64,000 nt of DNA from Oligoflexia bacterium. Its GTDB lineage: Bacteria; Bdellovibrionota; Bacteriovoracia; Bacteriovoracales; Bacteriovoracaceae. This document shows, in pieces, positions 1 to 10,400 of this stretch; the first letter of the stretch is position 1, and each line of letters opens with the position of its first letter. The position numbers and the translations under genes are program-made. The DNA is taken from positions 38,533 through 102,532 of the forward strand of contig JADFZW010000021.1 of NCBI GenBank assembly GCA_015232355.1. Direction: 5' to 3'. The notes beneath the pieces were generated by a model that saw nothing but the letters and a program-made list of their open reading frames with translations, made no database searches and was not told the origin of the DNA.

Positions 1-460
1 TATTTATTTCATGTGCGATACTAGTTATCATAGCTTTAACGGTTTCAATTTTAATTGTCTCTTTTGTTAATTTTAGATAGTTGCTGGCCTTAATGTGAGT
101 GTCCACTCGTGATTTTAATTCCTGAAGGTGAAATGGTTTGATTATATAATCTTGAGCTCCTGCCTCGAGTCCTTTGCAAATATCCTCTTGTCGTCCCAAT
201 GCTGTAATAAATATTACAGGGATTTCTTTGTCGATTTCTCTAATTTTTGCTAGAGTTTGGAATCCATCCATCTGTGGCATCATAACATCAAGTAAAATAA
301 TATCAGGGAGTGAAGTAGGATTATCTTTTAGTAACTCCACTGCCTTTTTTCCAGAATCAGCAGAGATTACTGTATATTGATCATTAAGACACTCTTCGAT
401 TATAAATAAATTAGTGGGATCATCATCAACAGAGAGGATAGTTTTTTTATTTGAAGTCAT
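1..460 (-). CDS. Receiver-domain signalling protein with start of a histidine kinase region (partial)
   Basis: The reading frame is open from an ATG at 460 to the window edge, so only the first 153 residues are visible. Residues 7-122 form a CheY-like receiver: acidic pocket Asp12-Asp13-Asp14, phospho-acceptor Asp58 in LLDVMMPQMDG, Thr86 and Lys108 in the KPF motif. A helical linker follows, then SIAHEIN at 147-153. This resembles the H-box of a HisKA domain, with His150 as the candidate phosphorylated histidine, so the protein may be a receiver-kinase hybrid. A good ribosome site (AGGAG, 8 nt before ATG) supports the start. It lies 27 nt downstream of the PAS sensor kinase on the same strand, suggesting co-transcription and a phosphorelay. 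The output part is outside the window; a plain response regulator with another effector remains possible. Confidence 0.85.
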   Translation of the reverse strand, partial: MTSNKKTILSVDDDPTNLFIIEECLNDQYTVISADSGKKAVELLKDNPTSLPDIILLDVMMPQMDGFQTLAKIREIDKEIPVIFITALGRQEDICKGLEAGAQDYIIKPFHLQELKSRVDTHIKASNYLKLTKETIKIETVKAMITSIAHEIN

Positions 461-487
461 TATCAGCTCCTATGAATATATTATTTT

Positions 488-2515
488 TTAATTAATTTTT
501 TTTAAAAAGACGGCCGTAAACCAAAAAATTGAACCTTGTCCTTCATTACTGTTAACTCCAATCTCACCATTCATCATTTCCGCTAATTTTTTTGAGATGG
601 ATAACCCAAGCCCAGTACCACCATATCTTCTAGTCGTGGAGCCATCTGCTTGAGTGAAGGGTTGAAAGAGTTTATTTTGATTTTGTTTTGAAATTCCGAT
701 ACCAGTATCTTTGATTTCAAAATAGAGAGTTATTTTATCATCTGATTCTGATCCTGATCCTGATTCTGATTCTGATCGTTTTTGTATATTAAAAATAATC
801 TCTCCATGATCGGTGAATTTAATAGCATTGTCTAAGAGATTGTTGATAATTTGTTGTAAGCGCTTGCTGTCCCCTTTTAGAATTGCTGGTAATTCATCGC
901 TAATGTTTAGAGACATAAGTAGATTTTTTTCTTTACATCTAAAGCGAAAGATCTCTGTAATAGTTTGTAAAAGTTTTTTAGGATCAAAGAGCATGTGTTC
1001 TAATTCTAATTTATTGGCATCAATTTTAGAGAGATCCAAAAGATCATTTATTAATTTAAGCAGTAATTCACTGCTATTTTTGGAGACATTTAAATATTTA
1101 AGTTGTTGTTCGCTTAGTTTTGTTTTCAGTAGTAGTTCAATCATGCCAATTATACCATTAATTGGAGTGCGTAGTTCGTGTCCCATATTGGCGAGAAATT
1201 CGCTTTTAGCAGAATTGGCAATTTCTGCTTTGAGAGCTAATTCTTGGGTTGTGGCCAGAGCATGTTCCAATTGAAGATTACTTTCACGCAATTGTTGTTC
1301 GATTTTCTTTCGATATGTAATGTCCTTGAATGATTCTAATAATTTTTCTTTTCCATTTATAGTGATGGTTTTAACTGATTTTAGAATAGGGACTTTTTCC
1401 CCTTTGGAAGTAAGCATTGTTCTATCAGAGTTATCGATGGATATTCCCATGTCGGAGATAGGGCATTTGCCTTCCTCGTTAGGACATATAAAATTATGGC
1501 ATTTCTTTCCAATAATCTCTTGAGCGCTTAATCCAAACATTTTTTCGGTTACGGAATTTACAGATTCAATTATATGCTCTTTTTTATCAACAATCATTAT
1601 TCCTATGTTTAGATTATCGAGAAGATATTGAAGAAAAGTTTCGTTTTGTTGAACTTTATGTAAAGCTTTTTTATATTCACTGATATCTTGATTAGCACCT
1701 ACTATGCGGATGCTTTCGAGAGATTGATTTTTAATTACTCTAAAGCGAACGCAACTGTAGATAATGAGATCACTATTTTCATTTTGTTGTGTTTGGGACT
1801 GTGATTGCTGCTGTTGCAATTTTAATTCAAATTGTCTGCTGTAATTGGGATCGTTAGCGGTAATAGCTTTCTCAATCTCCTCTTTGAAAAATTGTTGTTG
1901 ATCTCTATGTATAAAAAGCTTGCAATAATTATCCAGGGTAATTAAGTACCCTTTTTGTTGATAGACATCGGTTGAGCACATTGAATAGAAGGCATCGTTA
2001 AGTAAGAAGATTTTATTTTTAATATCAAATTCCCATTCTACAATTTTGGCCAAGTCCATGGTTATATTTAGTTTGGTTAGAGATGCCTGAAATTCATTGT
2101 TGGCCAATTTGCGTTCAGTGATGTCCATCATTAATGAAAGTATCATGGCCGTGTTGCTATCATTATTTTGTGTAACTTTAGCAGAGAATAAAATAAAACG
2201 AGATTCACCGCTGGAAGTGATCATCTCAATTTCAGTATCAAGGATTATTCCATTTTCTTTGATTTGGTTAATAATGTGTGTATAGATACTTTGATCACTA
2301 AAAAGGTGAAGTTCACTAGCAGTTTTTCCTAAAACAAAATCTCTTTCGTAATCAAAGGTTTTGCAAAAGAGATCATTGACTTCGATGAATTTTAAATCAT
2401 CGATGGTAGTAAGTGAGGTGATCACTGGCCCAAAGTTAAAGATGTTGGCAAATTTTTCTTCTAGGATTTTGTAATTATCATTCTTTTTTTTTCCCTTTTC
2501 CTTTTTAATGTTCAT
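488..2515 (-). CDS. Cytoplasmic PAS-domain sensor histidine kinase
   Basis: This is a 675-residue kinase with no obvious membrane segment. Three PAS-like domains are seen at about 25-135, 145-283 and 290-405; two end in the PAC-type signature DITERK or DITYRK. The HisKA H-box is MGHELRTP with His446. The ATPase domain has its N-box near Asn558-Asn563 (LLDNAIKFT), G1 DTGIGIS near 603 and G2 GGTGLGLS near 632. All catalytic boxes are intact, so it should autophosphorylate and pass phosphate to a receiver, most simply the protein encoded just downstream. Two low-complexity inserts are visible: a Gln-rich run in the second PAS and a Ser/Glu/Gly run (SESESGSGSESDD) inside the ATPase domain, encoded by tandem gattct/gatcct hexamers. 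GGGGGA, 5-6 nt before the ATG, supports the start. The signal sensed is unknown. Confidence 0.9.
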   Translation of the reverse strand: MNIKKEKGKKKNDNYKILEEKFANIFNFGPVITSLTTIDDLKFIEVNDLFCKTFDYERDFVLGKTASELHLFSDQSIYTHIINQIKENGIILDTEIEMITSSGESRFILFSAKVTQNNDSNTAMILSLMMDITERKLANNEFQASLTKLNITMDLAKIVEWEFDIKNKIFLLNDAFYSMCSTDVYQQKGYLITLDNYCKLFIHRDQQQFFKEEIEKAITANDPNYSRQFELKLQQQQSQSQTQQNENSDLIIYSCVRFRVIKNQSLESIRIVGANQDISEYKKALHKVQQNETFLQYLLDNLNIGIMIVDKKEHIIESVNSVTEKMFGLSAQEIIGKKCHNFICPNEEGKCPISDMGISIDNSDRTMLTSKGEKVPILKSVKTITINGKEKLLESFKDITYRKKIEQQLRESNLQLEHALATTQELALKAEIANSAKSEFLANMGHELRTPINGIIGMIELLLKTKLSEQQLKYLNVSKNSSELLLKLINDLLDLSKIDANKLELEHMLFDPKKLLQTITEIFRFRCKEKNLLMSLNISDELPAILKGDSKRLQQIINNLLDNAIKFTDHGEIIFNIQKRSESESGSGSESDDKITLYFEIKDTGIGISKQNQNKLFQPFTQADGSTTRRYGGTGLGLSISKKLAEMMNGEIGVNSNEGQGSIFWFTAVFLKKIN

Positions 2516-2886
2516 GAAAATCCCCCTTCTTAATTTAAATTATGCAGGTGACGATTTGATTTGTAAAAAGGTCGTTAAGGAAGGTGTTCTGAAGAGATAA
2601 AAAAACTAATATAGTCAATTAATAATATTACAGCGAATATTAACCATAGGTAAAATTCATTTCACTGTTAATTTTACGCCTGTTTTTTTACTAGTCGTTG
2701 TTGATGTAATTGATCGGGATGCATTGTAATGGAAGATAATGGAAGATGCATTTTTACTTTTTTAAATTCAATTAATAGAGATCATAAATTATTCTAGTAT
2801 TTTTTTCCTTAAACGTTTGACTGATTTTTTGTAATTTGTTATGAAGGTTTAATGTTTTTTGGGCCTTAAATCAGGGAGTAACCGGT
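2516..2886. other. Divergent intergenic region between the kinase and the nucleotidase operon
   Basis: These 371 nt separate divergent genes. I see the kinase ribosome site at the left end and a sigma70-like promoter for the plus-strand operon at 2817-2845. A tandem pair of the 10-mer aatggaagat lies at 2728-2747, flanked by two gatgcat words that could form a weak stem. No coding sequence or RNA gene was recognised. Confidence 0.5.
2817..2845 (+). promoter_or_regulatory. Predicted sigma70-type promoter
   Basis: TTGACT at 2817-2822 and TATGAA at 2840-2845 are separated by an optimal 17 nt. They lie about 40 nt upstream of the ATG at 2887. This is the best promoter match in the intergenic region and would drive the 2887-5423 gene group. 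The call rests on consensus match alone. Confidence 0.45.
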
Positions 2887-3246
2887 ATGAGGGTCTTTAT
2901 AGATGGGATGGCAATTGAGCTATTTGATGGTGCGAAAGTAAAGGATGCATTCCTGTCTTATTTTTCCTCTTGTATCGATAGTGCTCTTTCTTCTTCTTCT
3001 CTGGCCTCTTCTCTAACCTCTTCTCTGAATTCTCCAAATTATTTAAATACTTCAAAGATTCTTGATTTAAAGAAAACTTTAAGAAAAAAAATCAGCGATC
3101 AACTAAAAAGTGGTGAGCTGAAAGTTTTAGATGTTATGGAGAATGAACGTTTCTTAGAGGGATCGCTCTCTGATGATGATGCTTTAAAAACTGTTCCCAA
3201 TTTAAAAACCCTAATATCCACTGAGGTGAACAATGAAAATTTTTGA
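2887..3246 (+). CDS. Small protein of unknown function, overlapping the nucleotidase gene
   Basis: I do not recognise this 119-residue protein. It has no signal peptide. The first 25 residues (MRVFIDGMAIELFDGAKVKD) look like the beta-hairpin plus helix start seen in small ubiquitin-like or ferredoxin-like domains, but this is a weak visual resemblance without cysteine ligands. A Ser/Leu-rich run (residues 35-55), encoded by tandem cttct-type repeats, is followed by a charged helical segment. GGGAG lies 8 nt before the ATG. The last 14 nt overlap the start of the nucleotidase gene, implying translational coupling, and a promoter lies just upstream, so it is probably the first gene of that operon. 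Confidence 0.6.
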   Translation: MRVFIDGMAIELFDGAKVKDAFLSYFSSCIDSALSSSSLASSLTSSLNSPNYLNTSKILDLKKTLRKKISDQLKSGELKVLDVMENERFLEGSLSDDDALKTVPNLKTLISTEVNNENF

Positions 3247-4957
3247 ACTAAGTATATCTCTTCTAGTGTTAGTGTTTCTTTCATTTACTTTCCCTGCTTT
3301 CGGATGTGTTCAAAGTGATGGAGAGTGTATGGTCTCCGGAGTAATTAAAGGACAAGATGATAAACCGATAAAGGGTTTAACAGTTGCTCCTTGTGATGAT
3401 CCGTATGCAAGTACTGTAACTAACAAAAAAGGTGCCTTCGCACTTGAATTTACCATGAATGACAGTGAAGAAAATGTCCTTTGTATAAGAGGCAATAAAG
3501 GTGTGGGAAGAGTAGTTCTTACGGAAAATATGGGTGCTGGCATAAGGCAAAAGAGTGTTCGAACTGGATCCATTACCTACCCAGTAGTAACTGTAATAAA
3601 TCTTCTTCACTTCAACGATGCTCATGGAGCAATCGACAACTTCCCTAAAATCGTTGCTGAAATTAAGCGACTTAAGAGTGAAAATGCAAATACATTTGTC
3701 TTTGATGCCGGTGATAACTTTAGTGGTAATCCTGTGGTTGATCAGGCAAATGATAAGGGCAAACCATTTTTTGATATACTAAATACAATTCCAATCGATG
3801 CTATGGCCATAGGAAATCATGACTTTGATTATGGACAAGATGTTTTAAAGAAAAGAATTGATGAATCTTCTTTTCCTCTTCTTAGTGCAAACATATCAGT
3901 AGTAAATAACAATGCAATTATCGAGCAACCAGCTCCATATAAAGTTCTTAAAACAAACAATGGTCTAAGGATTGCTGTATTATCTGCGATTGAAACATCA
4001 AATAATGGAAGACCATCAACTTTAGCGAAGAATGTTGATGGATTAGATTTTTCAAAAGGCATCGATGCACTTTCTAGTTATAGTTTTCTTAAAACTGATA
4101 CGGATAAAGATAAAAAAGTAGATATGGTTTTAGCGCTTACTCATATCGGTTCAAATGATGACTTTAAATTTGCACAAGAGAACTCTTTTGTGGATGTAGT
4201 AATTGGTGGCCACTCTCATACTCTTATCATAAAAAATGCCTATAGAAATAATGCAATTATCGCTCAGGCAGGGGCCAACTTAAGTCATCTAGGAAAGGTG
4301 GTAGTGACCTTTACTAATGGAAAGATAACTTCAAAGTTAAATCAAATTGTAGATGTAAAAAATTTAAGCGTAGAGGATGCTACAGTTCGTGCAATGGTTA
4401 ATAGATTTAATGACAATCCAATTTTGGCGCAGACGATAGGCATCGCAGATGAGGCCATCTCTGGAAATAATGAACTTGGATCATTGATAGCTGATTCAAT
4501 TGCTGCTGGTGTAGGTGCAGATATTGCTTTTCAAAATAATGGTGGTATTAGAATCAACAATCTTGCAAAAGGGAAAATCACTTTAAAAAATGCTTACGAG
4601 CTTCTTCCATTTGGAAATCAAATTGTACTGATGAATATGACTACAGATGAGATTAAATCTTTAATTAAATATTCATTTGAGAAAAGAAAGAGTATCGATT
4701 TGCAAGTTTCAGGTATAAAGTATGTTGTTAGCGGAGGTGGTTCGCAGATAGATCTTTTAGATTATAACGACAGGCCAATTGCTACAGGGAAGACTTATAA
4801 AGTAGCGATGAATGATTATATAGCTACTGGATATAAATTTGATCATCAAGATGCGGGCCAAGCAACATATTTGGCAGATAATGATTTACTGATCAAATTT
4901 ATAAAAAATAAAGGTAATGTGAATTATTCAGGAGTAAAGAGAGCAAGCACTCGCTAA
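3233..4957 (+). CDS. Exported 5'-nucleotidase / UshA-family metallophosphatase
   Basis: The product is 574 residues and probably releases phosphate from extracytoplasmic nucleotides or related phosphoesters. A signal peptide covers residues 1-25, ending in AFGC; this is only a poor lipobox, so periplasmic or lipid-anchored is undecided. Residues 30-110 look like a carboxypeptidase-regulatory/Ig-like beta domain (GxxKGxxxxPIxGLTV, then a TNKKGAF turn), which classical UshA lacks. The metallophosphatase core follows: HFNDAHG (Asp129, His131), DAGD near 158-161, GNHDFD near 194-199, and GGHSHT. The 5'-nucleotidase C-terminal substrate domain has NELGSLIADS, QNNGGIRI and the NDYIATG segment. All metal ligands I would look for are present. 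GAGGTG just before the ATG supports the start, which overlaps the previous gene by 14 nt. Confidence 0.88.
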   Translation: MKIFELSISLLVLVFLSFTFPAFGCVQSDGECMVSGVIKGQDDKPIKGLTVAPCDDPYASTVTNKKGAFALEFTMNDSEENVLCIRGNKGVGRVVLTENMGAGIRQKSVRTGSITYPVVTVINLLHFNDAHGAIDNFPKIVAEIKRLKSENANTFVFDAGDNFSGNPVVDQANDKGKPFFDILNTIPIDAMAIGNHDFDYGQDVLKKRIDESSFPLLSANISVVNNNAIIEQPAPYKVLKTNNGLRIAVLSAIETSNNGRPSTLAKNVDGLDFSKGIDALSSYSFLKTDTDKDKKVDMVLALTHIGSNDDFKFAQENSFVDVVIGGHSHTLIIKNAYRNNAIIAQAGANLSHLGKVVVTFTNGKITSKLNQIVDVKNLSVEDATVRAMVNRFNDNPILAQTIGIADEAISGNNELGSLIADSIAAGVGADIAFQNNGGIRINNLAKGKITLKNAYELLPFGNQIVLMNMTTDEIKSLIKYSFEKRKSIDLQVSGIKYVVSGGGSQIDLLDYNDRPIATGKTYKVAMNDYIATGYKFDHQDAGQATYLADNDLLIKFIKNKGNVNYSGVKRASTR

Positions 4958-4994
4958 ATATTTAAGTTTAGTTATATTTCAAGGGAGGTTTTTT

Positions 4995-5423
4995 ATGAGT
5001 AAGCTATTATTTGTTTTTCTTAGTCTGATGGTAATGGATTCAGCGATAGCGATAAGTAATCTACCACTTCCAGATTATAGGGCCAATGATAATTGCGGTC
5101 TCTCCATTCCTACTCAATGTAATGATTCTGGTAAAAACAAAGATAATTTTTGTGATGGACATAGAGAGTTTTTGGATCTTATTTCCAATGCAAGTAATGT
5201 AATTCATTCTGAGAGTTATGTTGTGTGGTGCTGGACACTAATCGAGGAATGGCACAATTGTGAATATCCAAATCCAAAGCTATATGGTGAATGTCGTGCA
5301 CTAGCTTCAAAATCAAACTCAATTCTATACACTCAAAACAATAGTAGCTGCACAGATGTTGGTTTTAATGCTGCTAAAAATAAATATCTAAATGATTTAG
5401 ATAGTCGTTGTCAGAATCAGTAA
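4995..5423 (+). CDS. Cysteine-rich secreted protein of unknown function
   Basis: This 142-residue protein has a signal peptide at 1-20 (MSKLLFVFLSLMVMDSAIA). The mature part holds eight cysteines, an even number spread along its length, so it probably folds around disulfide bonds outside the cytoplasm. No family was recognised. The ribosome site AAGGGAGG lies upstream of the ATG. It starts 37 nt after the nucleotidase gene and is probably co-transcribed with it. A 9-bp triplicated repeat begins at the stop codon. Confidence 0.7.
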   Translation: MSKLLFVFLSLMVMDSAIAISNLPLPDYRANDNCGLSIPTQCNDSGKNKDNFCDGHREFLDLISNASNVIHSESYVVWCWTLIEEWHNCEYPNPKLYGECRALASKSNSILYTQNNSSCTDVGFNAAKNKYLNDLDSRCQNQ

Positions 5424-5447
5424 TCAAAGTAATCAAAGTAATCAAAG
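5421..5447. repeat. Three tandem copies of a 9-bp unit at a gene end
   Basis: The unit taatcaaag is repeated three times without interruption, and its first TAA is the stop codon of the Cys-rich protein gene. It is one of many short junction repeats in this window. Confidence 0.9.
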
Positions 5448-5482
5448 TCACATCAAGTAAATAAAAAATGAATGAATTTCTT

Positions 5483-5513
5483 TTGAAATTAATATACTCT
5501 TAGATACTATAAT
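5483..5513 (+). promoter_or_regulatory. Predicted promoter of the two-partner secretion operon
   Basis: A perfect TATAAT -10 box at 5508-5513 is preceded by TTGAAA at 5483-5488, with a long 19-nt spacer. It lies about 40 nt upstream of the tpsB start and would serve both tpsB and tpsA. The -10 is convincing; the -35 assignment is less so. Confidence 0.5.
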
Positions 5514-5552
5514 ATATTTCTACATTAATTTTAAAAAACTGGGGGATTGTTT

Positions 5553-7397
5553 TTGCGAATTAATCTTAATCTTATTCTTGTTTTGATATCGTTAATCTTC
5601 ACATCATCTTTAGCATATGGACAATCGAAATTAAAAAATGTTGATCGCTTAGGATCCGAGAAGGATTTTTTTATTTATAAAGGAAATGAAAATAAACAAA
5701 GTCCGTTAGTAGTTGAGGGCCTGCAAGATGAGGAGGATGAAAAAGAGAAAGAGAAGATAGAAAAAGAAGAGCGCGATGAAAAAGCGATGAGTGAAGCTGA
5801 TGAGCAAAGAGAGTATGGTTATATTACCAATTTGAAGACTATCGCTAAAAATGAAAATAAGATTTATATAGAAAAAATAGTATTGGATGGAGTAAGCGTA
5901 TTTCCTCAGGAGGAATTGGAGAGAGTTTATAAGGATAGTTTAAAAAAGGTTTACTCGCTTATTGAATTTAAAAGGATGTTAAAGAAGATTACCAGATATT
6001 ATCGCAAGAATGGATATATGGTGGCCAGAGCGGTAGTGCCTGATCAGAAGCTAAAGGATTATACTGTTCGAATCCAAATATTAGAGGGAAGATTAGATGA
6101 TGTTATACTAAAAAATGATGATATCGATCCTGCCCCTGAACGTATCTTTGATTTTGTAAAAGAGCAGATGTCTCATTACTTGGTTACTGGCCAAGTTCTT
6201 AATCAAAAATTAATAGAGCATTTTTTGGTTTTAACAAATCAACTCTCAGGAGTGGTAGTTAAGACTGTTCTATCTCCTTCAACAGGTAAAGCTGGTGGAG
6301 TAGTGATGACAATAATTATTAAGTATCAAAAGAGTTTTTCTGTTGATTATCAAGTAAACAATCATGGTGGAACTTATATTGGACAAACATTAGGACAATT
6401 AGCGGGGAAATTTTATCATCCAGTGATCATTGGAGATGTTGGTGCAAATGTTGTTAAAACATTATCTGGTGATGGTATGCTTTATGGACAGATTTTTTGG
6501 CAACAATATCTGTATAAGACTGGACTGAAGTTGATTTTAACCTATGATAAATCAAAGACTCACCCAACTGGTGGAAAGATGAATCAACTGAATTTAAGAG
6601 GTGAGAGTACTGGTTGGATGATTGGAACAACCATGCCTTGGTTGGTTTCATTTTCAAAACTCTATTCACTATATTTACGTCTGGTAGAATTCAAAGGGAG
6701 CTTGATGTATAATTCATCAGTTACTATCTATGATGATCGCATCGACGTTCTTCGCATTGGAAATAATTTTAGTTTTTATGGAAGTCCCGATCCCACTAAT
6801 ACTGTTATCATCAATGCTATGTTAAATCTCGAATACTCAAAAGGATTACGATTTACAGACAAAGTATCAACGAGTGTTTCAAGGATTGGAGCGAAGAGAG
6901 ATTTTGATAAATTAAATATAGAATTAAATTCGGAAGCTAACTTAAAGACGGATGATCCATATTACACTTACTTTTTAGTAGGAGGAATTGCTGTTCAAAA
7001 ATCTTTTCATTCTCTGCTCTCCTCTGAGGAAATGAGCTTTGGTGGACAAGAGTATGGACGTGGTTATGATTCAGGAAGTATGAGTGGAGATTCGGGAGTA
7101 ACGGCGAAAATGGAAGCACATGTAGGCAGAGGAGTTGATAGTCAGGTTATTAAAAAATTAGATTTGTATATCTTTTGTGATGCTGGAAAATTATACAACG
7201 TAGGAGAGATCACCACACAGATTGATAAACTTAGTGCTATATCCTCTGGTGCTGGAATTAATATGAATTTGTTTTTTAACATGAGTGGCAGTTTTTTAGT
7301 GGCCAAACCTATTACAAGAGATGAGCAAAATTTAGTTAATGAAGGAAAGAATGGACGACCGCTACGTTTCTTCTTGTCTTTAGGAGGAAGTTTTTAG
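5553..7397 (+). CDS. TpsB outer-membrane transporter of a two-partner secretion system (FhaC/ShlB family)
   Basis: This Omp85-superfamily pore should secrete the giant TpsA encoded 36 nt downstream. There is no ATG. Of the two in-frame TTG codons, the one at 5553 is preferred because GGGGGA at 5541-5546 then sits at normal spacing, whereas a TTG at 5547 would abut it. A signal peptide (about 25 residues, cut after AYG) is followed by a charged Glu/Lys linker (about 65-95). POTRA1 lies at about 105-190 (IEKIVLDGVSVFPQEEL, then YYRKNGYMVARAVVP and VRIQILEGRL). POTRA2 follows at about 190-265, then the beta barrel from the VNNHGG segment. The family signature is recognisable as RGYDSGSMSGDSG near residue 510, corresponding to the VRGF-type motif of the pore-lining loop. 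The C-terminal residue is Phe, as expected for BAM substrates. About 614 residues is a normal length. Confidence 0.93.
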   Translation: MRINLNLILVLISLIFTSSLAYGQSKLKNVDRLGSEKDFFIYKGNENKQSPLVVEGLQDEEDEKEKEKIEKEERDEKAMSEADEQREYGYITNLKTIAKNENKIYIEKIVLDGVSVFPQEELERVYKDSLKKVYSLIEFKRMLKKITRYYRKNGYMVARAVVPDQKLKDYTVRIQILEGRLDDVILKNDDIDPAPERIFDFVKEQMSHYLVTGQVLNQKLIEHFLVLTNQLSGVVVKTVLSPSTGKAGGVVMTIIIKYQKSFSVDYQVNNHGGTYIGQTLGQLAGKFYHPVIIGDVGANVVKTLSGDGMLYGQIFWQQYLYKTGLKLILTYDKSKTHPTGGKMNQLNLRGESTGWMIGTTMPWLVSFSKLYSLYLRLVEFKGSLMYNSSVTIYDDRIDVLRIGNNFSFYGSPDPTNTVIINAMLNLEYSKGLRFTDKVSTSVSRIGAKRDFDKLNIELNSEANLKTDDPYYTYFLVGGIAVQKSFHSLLSSEEMSFGGQEYGRGYDSGSMSGDSGVTAKMEAHVGRGVDSQVIKKLDLYIFCDAGKLYNVGEITTQIDKLSAISSGAGINMNLFFNMSGSFLVAKPITRDEQNLVNEGKNGRPLRFFLSLGGSF

Positions 7398-7433
7398 AGA
7401 GGAGAAGAATTTTTTTAAGGGGGGATTTTTTAG

Positions 7434-10400
7434 ATGATTTTGCGATCATTTTTATTTTCATTTGTATTTCTATCATTTTTATTTTTAATGATTAATAACA
7501 ATTGCTACGCTCTTCCTAGTGATGCTCAAGTGGTGAGTGGGCAAGTTGATATCAGTAAAATAAGTAATTCAAGTAATTCGAGTAATTCAAATAATGTTTT
7601 AGAGATAAGGCAAAACTCTGCTCAAGGAATTATTGAATGGAACACTTTTAATGTTGCCGCCAATGAGCACGTTCGTTTTATTCAACCAAGTGTGGATTCA
7701 GTAACTTTAAATAGAGTTGTGGGTTCTTCGGGTGCTTCCATTATCAATGGTCGAGTGAGTGCTAATGGCAACATCATGCTCATTAATCCCGATGGAATTT
7801 TATTTGATAAGATGGCCAGAATTGATGTAGGAGGATTAGTGGCCACCACATCTAATATTTCTAATGAGGATTTTTTTAAGAGAAATTTTAAGTTTCATAA
7901 TGATCATTCTTCTCCGCTCAAAGACAAAGATGTCAGCATAATAAATTTAGGAGAAATCAAAACTTCTGATGGTGGAAGAATAGTTTTATCTGCACCCAAG
8001 ATAGAAAATCATAATTTAATAGAGGCAAATGAAGGAGAAGTTACTCTACTTACTAACACTAATTATCTTTTAAATTATGATGGTCGTGGATTTTTATATC
8101 TTAATGTTTTAATTCCTGGAGGAGGCGGTGAGATTACTAACAGTGGAAAAATTCATGCTGATGGTGGAAAAATTCGTCTTCAACTTGCAGATGCCGACAT
8201 GGAATCGATCACCAAACATGTGATCAGCATGAATGGTGTGCTAGAAGCAGATAGTGTTGAATATAAGAATGGAGAAATATTTCTTTCTGCTGGAAATAGC
8301 AAGACAGGTGGTGAAATAAAGCTTGAAGGTGAAGTACGCGCCAGAGGAAATAACAAAGGAGAAGTGGGCGGAAAAGTTCAATTGCTGGGAAATAGAGTGG
8401 GATTATATGATGGTTCTAAAATTGATGTTTCAGGATTTTCAGGTGGTGGAGACATCAGATTAGGAGGAGAATTTAGTAGTGATTACAGAAGAGTTTATGG
8501 AGGAGTTGGACCATTCTCAGATAAAGTTTATCTCTCTGAAAAAGCATTGCTCTTGGCATCTGCAACTGACTATGGAGTAGGAGGACGTATTGGAATTTGG
8601 TCAGATTCACTCACGCGTGTCTATGGAAGTTTATATGCTACAGGAGGAGAGCGTGGTGGTGCTGGTGGTTTTGCAGAGGTATCAACAAAAGGTTATCTTG
8701 ATTTAGAAGCTAAAGGTAAAGGAAAATATGATTTTCGTTCCTTCAATGGAGAGCGTGTTGGTGAGTTGGTAATTGATCCATATAATATAACAATTTCTAC
8801 AAACCTTGATGTTGATAGTAATATAAATACTACTGGTACTTCTCCATTTATTACTGTTACTGCTACAGGTACTTCAGCAATTTTAAGTGTGAAAACTCTT
8901 CAGGACACACTAGCGGGCGCAAATGTTACTGTTACAACTACCAGTGGGGATGGTGGAGAATTAGGAAACATAACCGTTTCGAATGGTATTACATGGGCAT
9001 CAGCATTTTCACTTACTTTAAGTTCCTATAATAATCTAGCAATAAATGCAGCGATCTCTTCCACACATGCGAGTGGTGCTCTGATATTGAGATACAATAA
9101 TGCTGGAGGTAATACTAGTGCTACTTTTTCTGCAACATCGACTATTAGTGTTTCAAATTCATCATCTCTTTCATTATATTGTGGTGGAGCTAATGGAGCT
9201 ACTTGTGGTGCTGCTACTTTTTCTGGTGTTTTAACTCTAGGAACTTTTACTGCGAATAGTTCAGCTTACAATCTCTCTATTACCTCTAATTCCACTATTG
9301 GTACTTCTACTTTTAACAACACAGGATCACTCACTCTGGCCCCAGCTGCAGGGACTCTTACTCTTACAAATGGATTGAGTGCTACTACTCAGTCTGGTGT
9401 AAGTTTGGGAGGAATAATAACTACGACCGGTACGGCAGTTAATATAACAAAACCAGTTACTCTTTTAAGTGCTACAGCTATCACAACTAATAATGGAGCT
9501 ATATCTTTTGGTTCGACAATTGCTGGTTCTTTTTCTTTAGGATTAACTAATGGTACTGCTGCTGTGGATTTTGCTAACACTGTAAATGTAGGATCACTAA
9601 ACGTTACTGGGACAACTGGTATTATCTCTATTCATAACAATATTACAACAACAGGAGGCACTCAAACATATGGAGGAGCAATTGGAGGAGGACCGATTAC
9701 TCTTGATGGTTCTAATCCTACGTTCTCAGGAACTGCTATTACATTCAATGGTACTGTAAATGGAGCAAAAACTTTAACAATTGACAATACTGGGATGCTC
9801 ACTTTTAACGATATTGTAGGAGGATCAACTGCTCTGACTTCTCTAAATATATCAGGCACAGGTAATACAACGATAAATACTACGAGTATCACTACCTCTG
9901 GTGCTCAAACATATGGGAAAGTACCTGCTCAAGGTGCAACTACTCTTACTCTTAGTCAATCACCGACTTTCACAACTACAAATAATAGTATTACATTTAA
10001 TTCTAGTATAGTTGGTTCAGGAATGACATTAACAACAAGTACAGGTAGTGGAGCTATTGTTTTTAATGGTTCAATCGGTGCGGTCGCTGGCAGACTTCAT
10101 GCTCCTAGTTTTACAACAACTAGTACATTAACGTTTGGAGATGGTTCAGGGACTGACGTATTTTATTTTGATCAGGCAATTAGTATCGATGATCCTACTA
10201 ACTTAGCAGGAACAATAAATACTAGTGCTGGTGCTGTCTCTTTTTCTGCCAATGCTCCAGTTTCTCTCAAAGCTGACTCTACGATCACTACAAGTGATAA
10301 TACCATATCTTTTTCTTCGACAATAAATTCTCCTGATACTCAATATGCACTAACATTAAATACTAATGGTGATAAAACTGTTACATTTGGTGGTGCTGTT

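Noticed and set aside
2516..2886. tRNA or small RNA gene in intergenic gaps
   Set aside because: I looked through all gaps over 100 nt and saw no cloverleaf-like or conserved RNA signature; only promoters, repeats and the transposase remnant.
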